A stretch of DNA of 64,000 bases from Catenibacillus scindens (GCF_014202115.1 NZ_JACHFW010000009.1:89206-153205); one strand, 5' to 3'; positions 37,716-46,689 are shown, numbered from the stretch's first letter. The notes: generated by a model from the letters alone, not told the origin. Translations and numbers: made by a program.

Positions 37716-39500
37716 CTATCTTCCTCCGATACGGCAGTAGCCGGTAATAACGATCTGGATATTTTTTGTCCCCATATATTCGTTGATCTCAGGGTAATAG
37801 GTGAACGCCAGATCCACATTGTTGCTTTTGCCGGAAAGCATCAGTTCCCGCTGGCCGGCCCCGAAAGATTCCTCAACAAAGGCCAGAAACGCCTCAATAT
37901 CCCCAAAATAAATGGCCTCCGCACAGGTTCTGTATTCATCCATAACAAGCATTTTCAGTACATTTCGATTTTTCCCGATAATCCGGGCTCTCAAAACACG
38001 AAAATGTTTCTGGGCAAAAACCGGTTTTGGATTGCCTTTTCCAAAAGGCTCCAGAAGCTCCAGTTCCTGAATAAACTTTTCCGTAACATAACCGATAGGC
38101 ATGGTCATATCAATGTGGACTACCGGGAGAAAATCTTCGGCGGTGAGGGTTGCCGTCTCGTTAAGATTTCTGCGCAATGCCTCCAGGTTCTCTTCTTTCA
38201 ATGTCAGGCCCGCAGCCATGGGATGGCCTCCAAAGCGCTCCAGCAAATGTTTTTGCCGGCTAAGCTCCACAAACATATTGTATGCTTCAATAGATCTTCC
38301 TGACCCTTTAATCCTTCCATCCTCCACACGGGAAAAAACAATAGATGGCTTGTGATATTTTTCCCGGACTCTCCCGGCAATGATCCCCACAAGGCTTTCA
38401 TGGCAGTCATTAAGGAGAATAAGCAAAACTTTGTCTTCTTTTATGTCCGAATTTTCTATAATTTCCACAGCCTGGTCAAATCCCTGAACAGTTAGACCTT
38501 TCCGGCTTTCATTGAGTTCCTTTAAATTCTGGGCGATCATATCCGCCTTTGCAGCATCGCTTTCTGACAGCAGATCCAGGGCGATCTTAACGGTGTCCAG
38601 CCGTCCCGCAGCGTTAAAGCAGGGGCCAATGACAAAACCAATGTGGTAGGCGCTGATCCGGTTAAAGTCCAGGTTATTGGCTTTGATCAGCGCCCGGATC
38701 CCCGTATTTCTCGTGTGCCGCACCATATCAAGTCCCAGTCGGACCATGATCCGGTTTTCGTCCTGAAGATCCATCACATCAGCCACGGTGGCAATGGCCA
38801 CATACTCCAAAAGAGCATATTTTTCTTCCTCTGGTATATGGTTTCTATCGTACAGGCGGCTGATGAGCTTAAAGGCCACCCCGGCGCCGCACAACTTTTT
38901 AAAAGGATAAGCGCAATCCGGCTGCTTTGGATTAACAATGGCATCCGCCTCCACTCTGAGGATTTTGACAGAGCCGTCAGGCTGCTCCTCAAAGGGAATA
39001 TCATGATGGTCTGTGACGATTACGTCCATCCCAAGCTCTTTAGCGCGGGCAACGCCCTCAAAAGCGGCGATTCCGTTGTCACATGTAATAAGGAGCCGCG
39101 CCCCCCGCTCAAAAGACTGCTCCACAATCCTGCGGTTGAGCCCATAGCCTTCCGAAATCCGGTCCGGCGTATAGATTTCACAGTCAGCGCCAATGCGGCT
39201 CAACCCTGTTTTCAATATAAAACCGGACATAATGCCGTCCACATCAAAATCCGAGGCAATGGCCATTTTTTCATGTCCGGCAATCCCCTGGGTAATTCTG
39301 TCCGCCGCCTTTTCCAGATCTTTCATCAACAGCGGATCATAAAGATCTTCAATGCCGCCATAAAGATATCTCCGTATCTGCTCCGGTTCCCGAATATCCC
39401 TGTTCACCGCCAGGCGGGCCAGTACCGGACTGATATGAAACATCGTGCCCAGTTGATTAAAATCCGCCCTCTTGGCCATGATCATCCATTTTTCTCTCAT
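37716..39500 (-). CDS. recJ: Single-stranded-DNA-specific exonuclease RecJ
   Basis: A 594-residue protein of the DHH family, acting 5'-3' on single-stranded DNA in repair and recombination. Catalytic motifs are ASDFDVDGIMSG, LITCDNGI, VTDHHD (DHH) and FNAAGRLD. The DHHA1-type motif is GSGRSIEAYNM followed by FGGHPMAAGLTL. AAAGGA stands 7 nt before ATG 39500. The length is normal. Confidence 0.95.
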   Translation of the reverse strand: MREKWMIMAKRADFNQLGTMFHISPVLARLAVNRDIREPEQIRRYLYGGIEDLYDPLLMKDLEKAADRITQGIAGHEKMAIASDFDVDGIMSGFILKTGLSRIGADCEIYTPDRISEGYGLNRRIVEQSFERGARLLITCDNGIAAFEGVARAKELGMDVIVTDHHDIPFEEQPDGSVKILRVEADAIVNPKQPDCAYPFKKLCGAGVAFKLISRLYDRNHIPEEEKYALLEYVAIATVADVMDLQDENRIMVRLGLDMVRHTRNTGIRALIKANNLDFNRISAYHIGFVIGPCFNAAGRLDTVKIALDLLSESDAAKADMIAQNLKELNESRKGLTVQGFDQAVEIIENSDIKEDKVLLILLNDCHESLVGIIAGRVREKYHKPSIVFSRVEDGRIKGSGRSIEAYNMFVELSRQKHLLERFGGHPMAAGLTLKEENLEALRRNLNETATLTAEDFLPVVHIDMTMPIGYVTEKFIQELELLEPFGKGNPKPVFAQKHFRVLRARIIGKNRNVLKMLVMDEYRTCAEAIYFGDIEAFLAFVEESFGAGQRELMLSGKSNNVDLAFTYYPEINEYMGTKNIQIVITGYCRIGGR

Positions 39501-39597
39501 CGCATATTCCTTTCGCCCGCGATTTACTGCCGGGTCTTTAAACTTCCTTATAACAATCCATCCACAGGATTGTTTGCTGCGTGTCTGTTTCCCGTAA

Positions 39598-39647
39598 TAA
39601 AAAAGAAAACCCGCGGTCCGAGGCTTTTACAAACCTCAGGCCGCAGG
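39598..39647 (-). terminator. Terminator between secDF and recJ
   Basis: On the minus strand CCTGCGGCCTGAGG pairs with CCTCGGACCGCGGG and is followed by TTTTCTTTTTT. It should end or reduce transcription from the secDF side. Confidence 0.75.
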
Positions 39648-39669
39648 ATCCCCATAAATCCGGCGGATA

Positions 39670-41829
39670 TCAGCCTTTGCTTTTCGCGGCTTTTTTCCGC
39701 TTCATAACAGACCATAATGTGCCGGAAATACAGATGGACGAAAATCCTCCGGCAATAATGCCGGCCATCAGCGGCAGGGCGAACTCACGGATGGAGGAAA
39801 CGCCCAGAATAAAGAGCATAAATATCATAATAAAGGTCGTCAGTGACGTGTTGATACTTCTTGAAAGGGTCTGGGTAATACTTGTATTGACAATCAGATC
39901 CAGATCCTCCCCCTTCATCATCTGACGGTTTTCCCGGATACGGTCAAAAATAACAATGGTTGCGTTAATGGAATAACCGACAATGGTCAGCATACATGCG
40001 ATAAATGTGTTGCCCACAGGAATGCGCACCACAGCGTACACCGCAAGAACGACAAGAACGTCGTGGATCAGGGCGATCACCGCGCTGGCACCGATTTTAA
40101 AATCTTTAAAGCGTACCCAAATATAGATCAGCATAAGGATGCCTGCGATTACTACAGAAAGTACCGCGTTAGTGCGCATTTCACTGCTGACAACGCCGCT
40201 GATATTGTCCTCGGTGATCTCCCCGTCCTCAACGCCGTAATCCTGGGCCAGGGCGTCTTTCAGGGCGGATCTTTGCTCAGAATCCAGCACAGGGGTTTTT
40301 ATAACAACATCATTGCTGTCCTGGACATTCTGAAGCTGGATATCTGTAATTCCTGTGGTTTCCTCTATAAGACTGCGCAGGGCAGTGCCGTCAGCGGATG
40401 TAATATCCACATAGGAGTCCAGAGTCACTGTCATGGATGTCCCGCCGGTAAAATCAAGGCTGTAGTTTAAAGCGTTGTTTCCGGAAACCTGGTTGACGCC
40501 CATAGTGACAAATCCGGCGCCGATGACAACAACGGCAATAATATAAAAGATCACTTTGTGCCCTGTAAAGTTAATAGGCCTGCGCTCTTTCTGGCGCCCG
40601 TAAAACTTCTCTGAAGTCACGCCCATAGCATAAAAACCGGAGACAAGGACACGGGTGATAAACAGAGCCGTGATCATGGAAAGGACGATACCAAGGGCCA
40701 GAGTGGTGGCAAATCCCCGGATGGAGCCGGTACCCATAAGATAGAGAACTGCCGCCGCAATTAATGTGGTAATATTTCCGTCCAAAATAGCAGACAGTGC
40801 CTTATGATACCCCTGTTTCATAGCGTTTTGAACCGTCTTTCCAAGGGCGATCTCCTCCTTGACACGGGTGAAGATGATCACATTGGCATCCACGGCCATA
40901 CCGATGGACAGAATAATACCCGCGATGCCCGGCAGAGTAAGCGTTACATCAAAAGCATTTAAGAAACAAAGCATCATCACCAGGTAAAGACCCAGGGCGA
41001 TTCCCGCAGCCAAACCCTGAATGCGGTAAAAGGCAATCATAAAAATGACGATGATGACAAAGCCAATGGCCGCGGCGAGAAGGCTGGTACTTACCGCGTC
41101 CTCCCCAAGCCTTGCGCCTACAACGCTGGATGAAACTTCCGTCAGCGTCAGCTTGAGAACGCCAAGACGGATGCTTGTAGCGAGGCTGTTGGCTGATTCG
41201 TAAGTAAAATTGCCGGTGATCTCACAGTAGCCGCCGCTGATGGTCGTCTTTACCACCGGGGCGCTGATAATGCTGCCGTCATACATAATGTAAATGGGAT
41301 TGCCTACATTTCTCGCCGTGGCCTCCTCAAATTTATCGGCGCCGTCGCTGTTAAATGTAACGCGGACAGCATATTCATTATTACCGTAGGTATTGGTAAT
41401 GCTTACCGCCTGAGCGTCGATAATATCATTGCCGTCCAGCACAAGGCTCATCCCCTCGTCAGCCATCTCATAAAACTCAATGGTTCCCGGATTTCCTAAC
41501 GTTTCCAGCATCTCCTCTGCGTTATAGACGCCGGGGATCTCCACATTGATCCGGTTAGAACCTTCCTGGTAAACCTCAGCCTCCGTACTGTAAGCGCTGA
41601 CACGCTGCTGGAGTTTGTATACAGTGTCCCGCATATCTTCAGCGGATGGATTACTTTCATCAGCTTCATAAGTGATGCTCACACCGCCGGCCAGGTCAAG
41701 GCCAAGCTTGATATTTTCCGCGCTGCCCTGATGAGTGCCTCCCACTCCCGCGACAGACACAAAGGTACACGCCGCGATGGCAATCAGCACGAGAAAAAAA
41801 CCGACAATGCTTAATTTCTTATTCTTCAT
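39670..41829 (-). CDS. secDF: SecDF fusion protein, Sec translocase accessory subunit
   Basis: A 719-residue membrane protein with SecD and SecF joined, as in many Firmicutes. SecD part: first helix (about 7-29), the segment NIKLGLDLAGGVSITYE, periplasmic-type domain, then helices with GIILSIGMAVDANVIIFTRVKEE. SecF part: NFTGHKVIFYIIAVVVIGAG, SLDFTGGTSMTV and VGYSINATIVIFDRIRENR. It uses the proton gradient to help protein export. It follows scfB by 6 nt; yajC lies 3.3 kb upstream in the same direction, so the Sec accessory genes are close. Confidence 0.97.
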   Translation of the reverse strand: MKNKKLSIVGFFLVLIAIAACTFVSVAGVGGTHQGSAENIKLGLDLAGGVSITYEADESNPSAEDMRDTVYKLQQRVSAYSTEAEVYQEGSNRINVEIPGVYNAEEMLETLGNPGTIEFYEMADEGMSLVLDGNDIIDAQAVSITNTYGNNEYAVRVTFNSDGADKFEEATARNVGNPIYIMYDGSIISAPVVKTTISGGYCEITGNFTYESANSLATSIRLGVLKLTLTEVSSSVVGARLGEDAVSTSLLAAAIGFVIIVIFMIAFYRIQGLAAGIALGLYLVMMLCFLNAFDVTLTLPGIAGIILSIGMAVDANVIIFTRVKEEIALGKTVQNAMKQGYHKALSAILDGNITTLIAAAVLYLMGTGSIRGFATTLALGIVLSMITALFITRVLVSGFYAMGVTSEKFYGRQKERRPINFTGHKVIFYIIAVVVIGAGFVTMGVNQVSGNNALNYSLDFTGGTSMTVTLDSYVDITSADGTALRSLIEETTGITDIQLQNVQDSNDVVIKTPVLDSEQRSALKDALAQDYGVEDGEITEDNISGVVSSEMRTNAVLSVVIAGILMLIYIWVRFKDFKIGASAVIALIHDVLVVLAVYAVVRIPVGNTFIACMLTIVGYSINATIVIFDRIRENRQMMKGEDLDLIVNTSITQTLSRSINTSLTTFIMIFMLFILGVSSIREFALPLMAGIIAGGFSSICISGTLWSVMKRKKAAKSKG

Positions 41830-41835
41830 GATCGT

Positions 41836-43203
41836 CTATTCTCCTTCTTCTAAAGCAGCCTGGGCCGCTTTGATCATAATGGCACATTCAACCCTCTTGC
41901 GCATGAGATCACATCCGATGTCGTAGGCGTCGGTAATACTGTGATTAAAGTTATAGGCATTGGCCGCGCAGCCGCCGCTGCAATAAAAGCGGGCAAAACA
42001 CTGACGGCACTTGTCTTTGGCGTAGACGTTGCACATTTTAAATTCATCGCGGATATCGGTGCGCACAATACCCTCATCCACATTACCCATAAGGAACTCT
42101 TCCTGTCCCACAAACTGGTGGCATGGATAAAAATCTCCCCAGGGCGTTACTGCCAGGTACTCGGTTCCTGACCCGCAGCCAGACAGACGCTTTGCCACAC
42201 AGGGGCCGCCTGTGAGGTCAATCATAAAATGGAAGAAGTTAAAACCTCTCCCCTCTTTTTCCCGACGAATCATCTCCCTGGCAAGCTGGTCATACTGCTC
42301 GCACAAAATGGGAACATCCTCGGTAGTGATGGCGTAAGGCTCCTGGGGCGGCGCCACCACCGGCTCCACAGAGATCTGCTTAAAGCCCATATCCGCCAAA
42401 CTTAATACGTCCTTTGCAAAATCTGTGTTATAGTGGGTAAAGGTTCCCCGTACATAATAATTGGTCTGATTGCGGCTCTCGGCCATTTTAATAAATTTAG
42501 GCATGATCAGATCATAGCTGCCCTGACCGTTGCGAAACGGCCGCATACGGTCGTGGACTTCCTTTCTTCCGTCCACACTTAAAACAACATTGGCCATCTC
42601 TTTATTGGCAAATTCCATAACATCGTCGTTAAGCAAAACACCGTTGGTGGTCAGAGTAAACCGGAATTTCTTATTGTGGATCTTCTCCTGGCTCCGGCCG
42701 TACTCCACCAGCTTACGGACAACGTCAAAATTCATGAGGGGCTCGCCGCCGAAAAAGTCTACTTCCAGATGGACACGGCTTCCGGAATTGGCGATGAGAA
42801 AATCCAGGGCCTTTTTTCCAACCTCAAAGCTCATGAGAGCCCGGCGGCCATGGTACTCACCCTCCTCTGCAAAACAGTATTTGCAGGCCAGGTTGCAGTC
42901 GTGGGCAATATGGAGGCACAGTGCTTTTACCACAGTGGGACGGGATTTAAAATCAATAATGTAATCCTTATATGTATCCTCCGTAAACAGCAGACCGTCC
43001 TCTTCAAGCTGGCGGACTTCCCCAAGAGCTTCCAAAATCTGATCCCTCTCATATCTGCCGCTCAGTCTCTCCACGATCTCATCCTGTCCGCAGTCCTCAT
43101 AGATAGCGATAATATCATATACCAGATCATCCACCACATGGACAGACCCGCTGTTGACATCAAGGACAATATTATAACCGTTATTTTTATATTGATGAAT
43201 CAC
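41836..43203 (-). CDS. scfB: Radical SAM maturase of the SCIFF peptide (SPASM domain)
   Basis: A 455-residue protein that installs thioether links in the SCIFF precursor. An N-terminal peptide-recognition part (about residues 1-90) leads to the radical SAM motif CNLACKYC in HIAHDCNLACKYCFAE, and VDFFGGEPLMNFD follows. The C-terminal SPASM region has many cysteines: GGPCVAKRLSGCGSG, FYPCHQF, CRQCFARFYCSGGCAAN and GCDLMRKRVEC. The start is GTG at 43203 with AAGGAG 8 nt before it. It lies 111 nt after scfA, with a strong hairpin between, and 6 nt before secDF. It fits the TIGR03974 group. Confidence 0.95.
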   Translation of the reverse strand: MIHQYKNNGYNIVLDVNSGSVHVVDDLVYDIIAIYEDCGQDEIVERLSGRYERDQILEALGEVRQLEEDGLLFTEDTYKDYIIDFKSRPTVVKALCLHIAHDCNLACKYCFAEEGEYHGRRALMSFEVGKKALDFLIANSGSRVHLEVDFFGGEPLMNFDVVRKLVEYGRSQEKIHNKKFRFTLTTNGVLLNDDVMEFANKEMANVVLSVDGRKEVHDRMRPFRNGQGSYDLIMPKFIKMAESRNQTNYYVRGTFTHYNTDFAKDVLSLADMGFKQISVEPVVAPPQEPYAITTEDVPILCEQYDQLAREMIRREKEGRGFNFFHFMIDLTGGPCVAKRLSGCGSGTEYLAVTPWGDFYPCHQFVGQEEFLMGNVDEGIVRTDIRDEFKMCNVYAKDKCRQCFARFYCSGGCAANAYNFNHSITDAYDIGCDLMRKRVECAIMIKAAQAALEEGE

Positions 43204-43244
43204 TCAAAAAACTCCTTATCTTTTCATAAATTGGCACACGCATA

Positions 43245-43274
43245 ATAAGCAGCGGCACTGGTGCCGCTGCTTAT
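43245..43274 (-). other. Perfect hairpin between scfA and scfB
   Basis: ATAAGCAGCGGCAC and its inverse GTGCCGCTGCTTAT are separated by 2 nt. No T run follows on either strand, so it is not a classical terminator. It may block 3' decay and leave much more scfA than scfB mRNA, as is useful for a peptide precursor and its enzyme. Confidence 0.6.
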
Positions 43275-43314
43275 GGAATTACGTGGTTGCCGGGGGCTTG
43301 GCCCTCTGTGCATC

Positions 43315-43458
43315 CTATTTGTTATTTTCACAGCTCTGATTACCAACGGTACAGGATGTTTTGCACGCGGACTGGCAGGATGTCTGACATTCACCGCAGC
43401 CACCTTTGACCATTGTATTCTTTAATGTTCTAGATGTTAATGTCTTAACGCGTTTCAT
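43315..43458 (-). CDS. scfA: SCIFF six-cysteine ribosomal peptide precursor
   Basis: A 47-residue ORF read directly from the sequence, starting MKRVKTLTSRTLKNT and ending SCENNK. The second half has six cysteines (residues 21, 24, 28, 32, 36, 43), with the pattern GGCGECQTSCQSACKTSC. This is the name-giving feature of the SCIFF family (six cysteines in about forty-five residues). GGAGG stands 7 nt before the ATG. It is followed by its maturase scfB. SCIFF is almost universal in Clostridia; its physiological role is unknown. Confidence 0.95.
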   Translation of the reverse strand: MKRVKTLTSRTLKNTMVKGGCGECQTSCQSACKTSCTVGNQSCENNK

Positions 43459-43550
43459 ACCGTTTCCTCCTTCAAAATTTCATTTCCTGGCTATTATATC
43501 ATACCTGTATATTTTTTTAAAGCGCTTTTTGCAAAAAGTACGATATCTCT

Positions 43551-43578
43551 GTAACCGCTCAGCGGGCTGAACTGTTAC
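43551..43578. repeat. Minimal palindromic element made of two end motifs
   Basis: GTAACCGCTCAGC (43551-43563) faces GGCTGAACTGTTAC (43565-43578). The inverse of the second, GTAACAGTTCAGCC, is the end motif seen at 21396 and, with changes, at 8054. It lies 6 nt after the stop of the TIGR04086 gene (43585). Confidence 0.6.
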
Positions 43579-43584
43579 ATATCT

Positions 43585-43947
43585 CTAGCTGACCATCCCC
43601 CCAAGCATCCCGCTTCCAAGGCAGATCAGTATGGTTGTCAGATAATTTGTCACACTCACGCCCTCCTCACCGGCCAAAATAAGGGAAATGATCAGCAGCA
43701 CAATAAAATACAAAACTCCAGCCAGAAGTCCCCACAAATACTTTTTCTCCCGTATTCCCTTTCCTGCCAGAAATCCGCCGGCAAAGCAGGATAATATATG
43801 GAGTACCACAACGCCGGCGTTAATCATTCCGTCATCCAGGCGAAAAAAGTAAGCCAGGGCTGAAAACAAAGCAATCCCCGCCGCCGTCACCAGCACAGAA
43901 GCTGCCAGTGCTTTGACCATAACAATGCTCCACCGCTTCACATCCAC
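43585..43947 (-). CDS. TIGR04086 family membrane protein
   Basis: A 120-residue protein with four predicted membrane helices (about 9-32, 42-62, 70-91, 98-119), including the family-like segment VLHILSCFAGGFLAGKGIR followed by EKKYLWGLLAGVLYF. Members are found in Clostridia, typically beside scfA and yajC, as here. The function is not known. It is upstream of scfA on the same strand. Confidence 0.85.
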   Translation of the reverse strand: MDVKRWSIVMVKALAASVLVTAAGIALFSALAYFFRLDDGMINAGVVVLHILSCFAGGFLAGKGIREKKYLWGLLAGVLYFIVLLIISLILAGEEGVSVTNYLTTILICLGSGMLGGMVS

Positions 43948-44009
43948 CGCATCTATCCCTCCAGATCTGTTTTTGTACTAAAATATATGCATGGACCTGT
44001 AAAATATGA

Positions 44010-44137
44010 TATGATACAAGCATGACTTTGGGACGCGAACAACACCGAAAAGAAGTCATTTTCCAGAGAAAAATGAGCGAATTTGAGGTGTTGTAGGATT
44101 GCGGGAGCGCAAAGCGCGGAGCAATCCGTGTATCATA
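44010..44137. repeat. Three-way-junction palindromic structure upstream of the PHP gene
   Basis: TATGATACA (44010-44018) pairs with TGTATCATA (44129-44137). Inside are two arms: ACAACACC (44039-44046) with GGTGTTGT (44087-44094), which encloses TCATTTTC/GAAAAATGA, and GGATTGC (44096-44102) with GCAATCC (44121-44127), which encloses GCGC-AAA-GCGC. It has no ORF. It could be a mobile palindromic repeat or a structured RNA in the 5' region of the gene at 44177. Confidence 0.6.
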
Positions 44138-44176
44138 GGAGTCAAAAAGTCTTATGGCCTTTAAGGAGGGATTTTT

Positions 44177-45058
44177 TTGAAAACTGTTGATCTCCACACC
44201 CACTCCAGTGAATCCGATGGAACTCTTTCTCCGGCCCAGGTGGTCATCTTGGCATATCAGTCCGGTTTGTCCGCGGTTGCCCTGACAGACCATGACACCG
44301 CAGATGGCCTTGTGGAGGCGGCCGATACGGCCTGCCAACTGGCCATTTCTTCCAACGGCGCTTTGGACTTTGAATTTATTCCAGGGATTGAACTGTCTGT
44401 TTCTTTTATGGGGCGGGAGCTTCACATTGTTGGGCTTCATCTGGATATTCATACCCCGGCTTTTTTAGAAGCGCTGGACATTCTCAAAGAAAACCGTGTC
44501 CGGCGCAACCAGCGCATGATCGAAAAAATAAGGGCGGCAGGCATTGATATTACCATGGAAAAACTATTAAAAGATCAGGGCGGCGGCGTCCTTACCCGTG
44601 CAAATTTTGCCAGCTATCTTCTAAAACGAGGCTGTATTCAGACTGTGCAGGAGGGCTTTGACAAATATTTAAGTCCGGGAAAGCCTTTTTATGTGCCGCG
44701 GGAATACTTAAATCCCAGGGAAGCTATCGACCTGATCCACAGCGTCCGGGGGCTTGCCATCCTCGCCCATCCTCTATTATATCACTTTAAACAAGAAGAA
44801 CTTGAGCGGGCCGTCAAAGATCTGGCCGCTCTAAAACTGGACGGACTCGAAGCCTACTATTCTCTAAACAAAGGATACGATACCGTCCATATGAAATCTC
44901 TGGCAAGAAGACATGGACTGGTTCTCAGCGGCGGTTCTGATTTTCACGGCGGCAACAAACCTCACATCAAGTTAGGCCGGGGCCTTGGCCGCCTCTATGT
45001 TCCCGCCGACGTTCTTCAGGAACAGAAAGACTATTTAAAAAGCCGTTACGGCACATAA
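44177..45058 (+). CDS. PHP domain metal-dependent phosphoesterase
   Basis: A 293-residue protein with the PHP motifs VDLHTHSSESDGTLSP, ALTDHDTADG, FIPGIELSV, LAILAHPLLY and GGSDFHGGNKP, which hold the metal-binding His and Asp residues. Relatives hydrolyse nucleoside 3',5'-bisphosphates, oligoribonucleotides or other phosphoesters (TrpH/RNase AM group). AAGGAGG precedes the ATG. It is the only plus-strand gene within the tgt-to-tcdA series and sits between yajC and the TIGR04086 gene, next to a palindromic structure. Confidence 0.92.
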   Translation: MKTVDLHTHSSESDGTLSPAQVVILAYQSGLSAVALTDHDTADGLVEAADTACQLAISSNGALDFEFIPGIELSVSFMGRELHIVGLHLDIHTPAFLEALDILKENRVRRNQRMIEKIRAAGIDITMEKLLKDQGGGVLTRANFASYLLKRGCIQTVQEGFDKYLSPGKPFYVPREYLNPREAIDLIHSVRGLAILAHPLLYHFKQEELERAVKDLAALKLDGLEAYYSLNKGYDTVHMKSLARRHGLVLSGGSDFHGGNKPHIKLGRGLGRLYVPADVLQEQKDYLKSRYGT

Positions 45059-45094
45059 GTCCAAGCCTCTCTCAGCAGGCTGGGGCGCACCACA

Positions 45095-45133
45095 AAAAAA
45101 CGGAAGGACAGAATATCCGTCCTTCCGTTTTTT
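45095..45133. terminator. Bidirectional terminator between PHP gene and yajC
   Basis: AAAAAACGGAAGGAC pairs perfectly with GTCCTTCCGTTTTTT across 9 nt. It serves the convergent PHP and yajC genes. Confidence 0.9.
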
Positions 45134-45141
45134 AGCTGTCT

Positions 45142-45423
45142 TTATTCTTCTTCGCCGCCAGCTTTTTCCACCTGAACAATAGCGGATTTCTGCATCGGGA
45201 TACGGCAGTTTTTGTTGCTGCCAAACTCTACGATAACAACTTCATCTGTAATATCAATGACAACACCGTAAAAACCGCTGGTCGTGAGAATACTGTCACC
45301 AACCTCCAATGACGCGATCATCGCGTCCATCTTTTTCTGCTGCTTTTTCTGCGGACGGATGGAAATGAAATACAGAAATACCGCAAAAATCGCAATATAA
45401 GCAACAATTATTGCCCATTGCAT
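45142..45423 (-). CDS. yajC: Preprotein translocase subunit YajC
   Basis: A 93-residue protein with one N-terminal membrane helix (about residues 4-23), the motif FISIRPQKKQQKKMDAMIAS and the beta-rich part LEVGDSILTTSGFYGVVIDI. YajC associates with SecDF. It follows tgt by 18 nt, the usual order in bacteria; the terminator behind it separates it from secDF here. Confidence 0.95.
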   Translation of the reverse strand: MQWAIIVAYIAIFAVFLYFISIRPQKKQQKKMDAMIASLEVGDSILTTSGFYGVVIDITDEVVIVEFGSNKNCRIPMQKSAIVQVEKAGGEEE

Positions 45424-45441
45424 CGTACATGACCTCCTTAA

Positions 45442-46578
45442 TTATTTTTTATCATTTATCAAAAAGCCTTCTAATTTTGCTTTTTTAAATGCACTGTACC
45501 GGTGTTCTTCAATGGCTTCCCGGATCTCCTCCATGAGATGATTATAAAAATACAGGTTATGCAGCACACATAAGCGCATCCCCAGCATTTCTTTTGCTTT
45601 CAGCAGATGGCGTATGTAGGCTCTGCTGTAATTTCGGCAGGCCGGACACTGACACTCTTCCTCAATAGGACGGTCATCCAGCTCGTACCGGGCGTTAAAC
45701 AAATTCAGCTTCCCATGATTCGTATAGACATGACCGTGGCGTCCATTTCTTGAAGGATAAACACAGTCAAAAAAGTCAATGCCCCGGTCTACGCCCTCCA
45801 AAATATTAGCCGGCGTCCCTACACCCATAAGATAGGTCGGCTTATCCTGAGGAAGGCATGGAACCACTTTATCGAGAATATGATACATTTCCGCATGGGT
45901 TTCGCCTACAGCCAGACCTCCGACGGCGTAACCGTCCAGCTCCATCTCGGCGATAGTCTTCGCGTGATCTGTACGGATGTCCTCGTAGGTCCCACCCTGG
46001 TTAATCCCAAACAAAAGCTGGTGGGGATTAATGGTATCTTCAAGACTGTTAAGGCGGCTCATCTCATCTTTGCACCGTTTCAGCCACCGGGTGGTCCGGT
46101 TCACAGAATTAACCATGTAATTGCGGTCTGCCGGATAGGGCGCACACTCATCGAAAGCCATAGCGATGGTCGATGCCAGGTTAGACTGGATCTGCATACT
46201 TTCTTCAGGTCCCATAAAAATCTTGCGCCCGTCAATATGAGAGTGAAAATAAACGCCTTCCTCTTTGATCTTGCGAAGGCTGGTCAGTGAAAACACCTGA
46301 AAGCCGCCGGAATCAGTAAGTATGGGCCTGTCCCAGTTCATAAAGCGGTGAAGTCCTCCCAGCTTTTTAATAACTGTATCTCCCGGTCTCACATGGAGAT
46401 GATAGGTGTTGGACAATTCCACCTGAGTCCCGATCATATGCAGGTCCATAGTGGAAACCGCGCCTTTAATTGCGCCCACTGTACCTACATTCATAAAGAC
46501 CGGCGTCTGGATCGTCCCATGTACAGTTGTCAGTTCTCCCCGCTTGGCACGGCCGTCGGTAGTAATAATTCGATACAT
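45442..46578 (-). CDS. tgt: Queuine tRNA-ribosyltransferase
   Basis: A 378-residue enzyme that exchanges guanine 34 of GU(N) tRNAs for preQ1. Typical parts are TPVFMNVGTVGAIKG, LTDSGGFQVFSL with the catalytic Asp, GGLAVGE, and YLMGVGTPANILEGVDRG followed by DFFDCVYPSRNGRHG. The zinc site is seen as CQCPACRNY followed by a later His in VLHNLYFY. The later step enzyme QueA is encoded at 21686-22711. Confidence 0.97.
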   Translation of the reverse strand: MYRIITTDGRAKRGELTTVHGTIQTPVFMNVGTVGAIKGAVSTMDLHMIGTQVELSNTYHLHVRPGDTVIKKLGGLHRFMNWDRPILTDSGGFQVFSLTSLRKIKEEGVYFHSHIDGRKIFMGPEESMQIQSNLASTIAMAFDECAPYPADRNYMVNSVNRTTRWLKRCKDEMSRLNSLEDTINPHQLLFGINQGGTYEDIRTDHAKTIAEMELDGYAVGGLAVGETHAEMYHILDKVVPCLPQDKPTYLMGVGTPANILEGVDRGIDFFDCVYPSRNGRHGHVYTNHGKLNLFNARYELDDRPIEEECQCPACRNYSRAYIRHLLKAKEMLGMRLCVLHNLYFYNHLMEEIREAIEEHRYSAFKKAKLEGFLINDKK

Positions 46579-46689
46579 AAAAACCTCTCATATCTCTGGA
46601 ATTTTTAGCTAACGTTATAAGTATACCTGTTTATCCGTATTTTAGCAACCGGAAATTCAAAAAAAGTAACAGTTTGGCCCGCGCCGGGC

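Noticed and set aside
38643..39707. A 354-codon plus-strand ORF opposite recJ
   Set aside because: RecJ motifs on the minus strand explain the sequence; the other frame has no recognisable domain.
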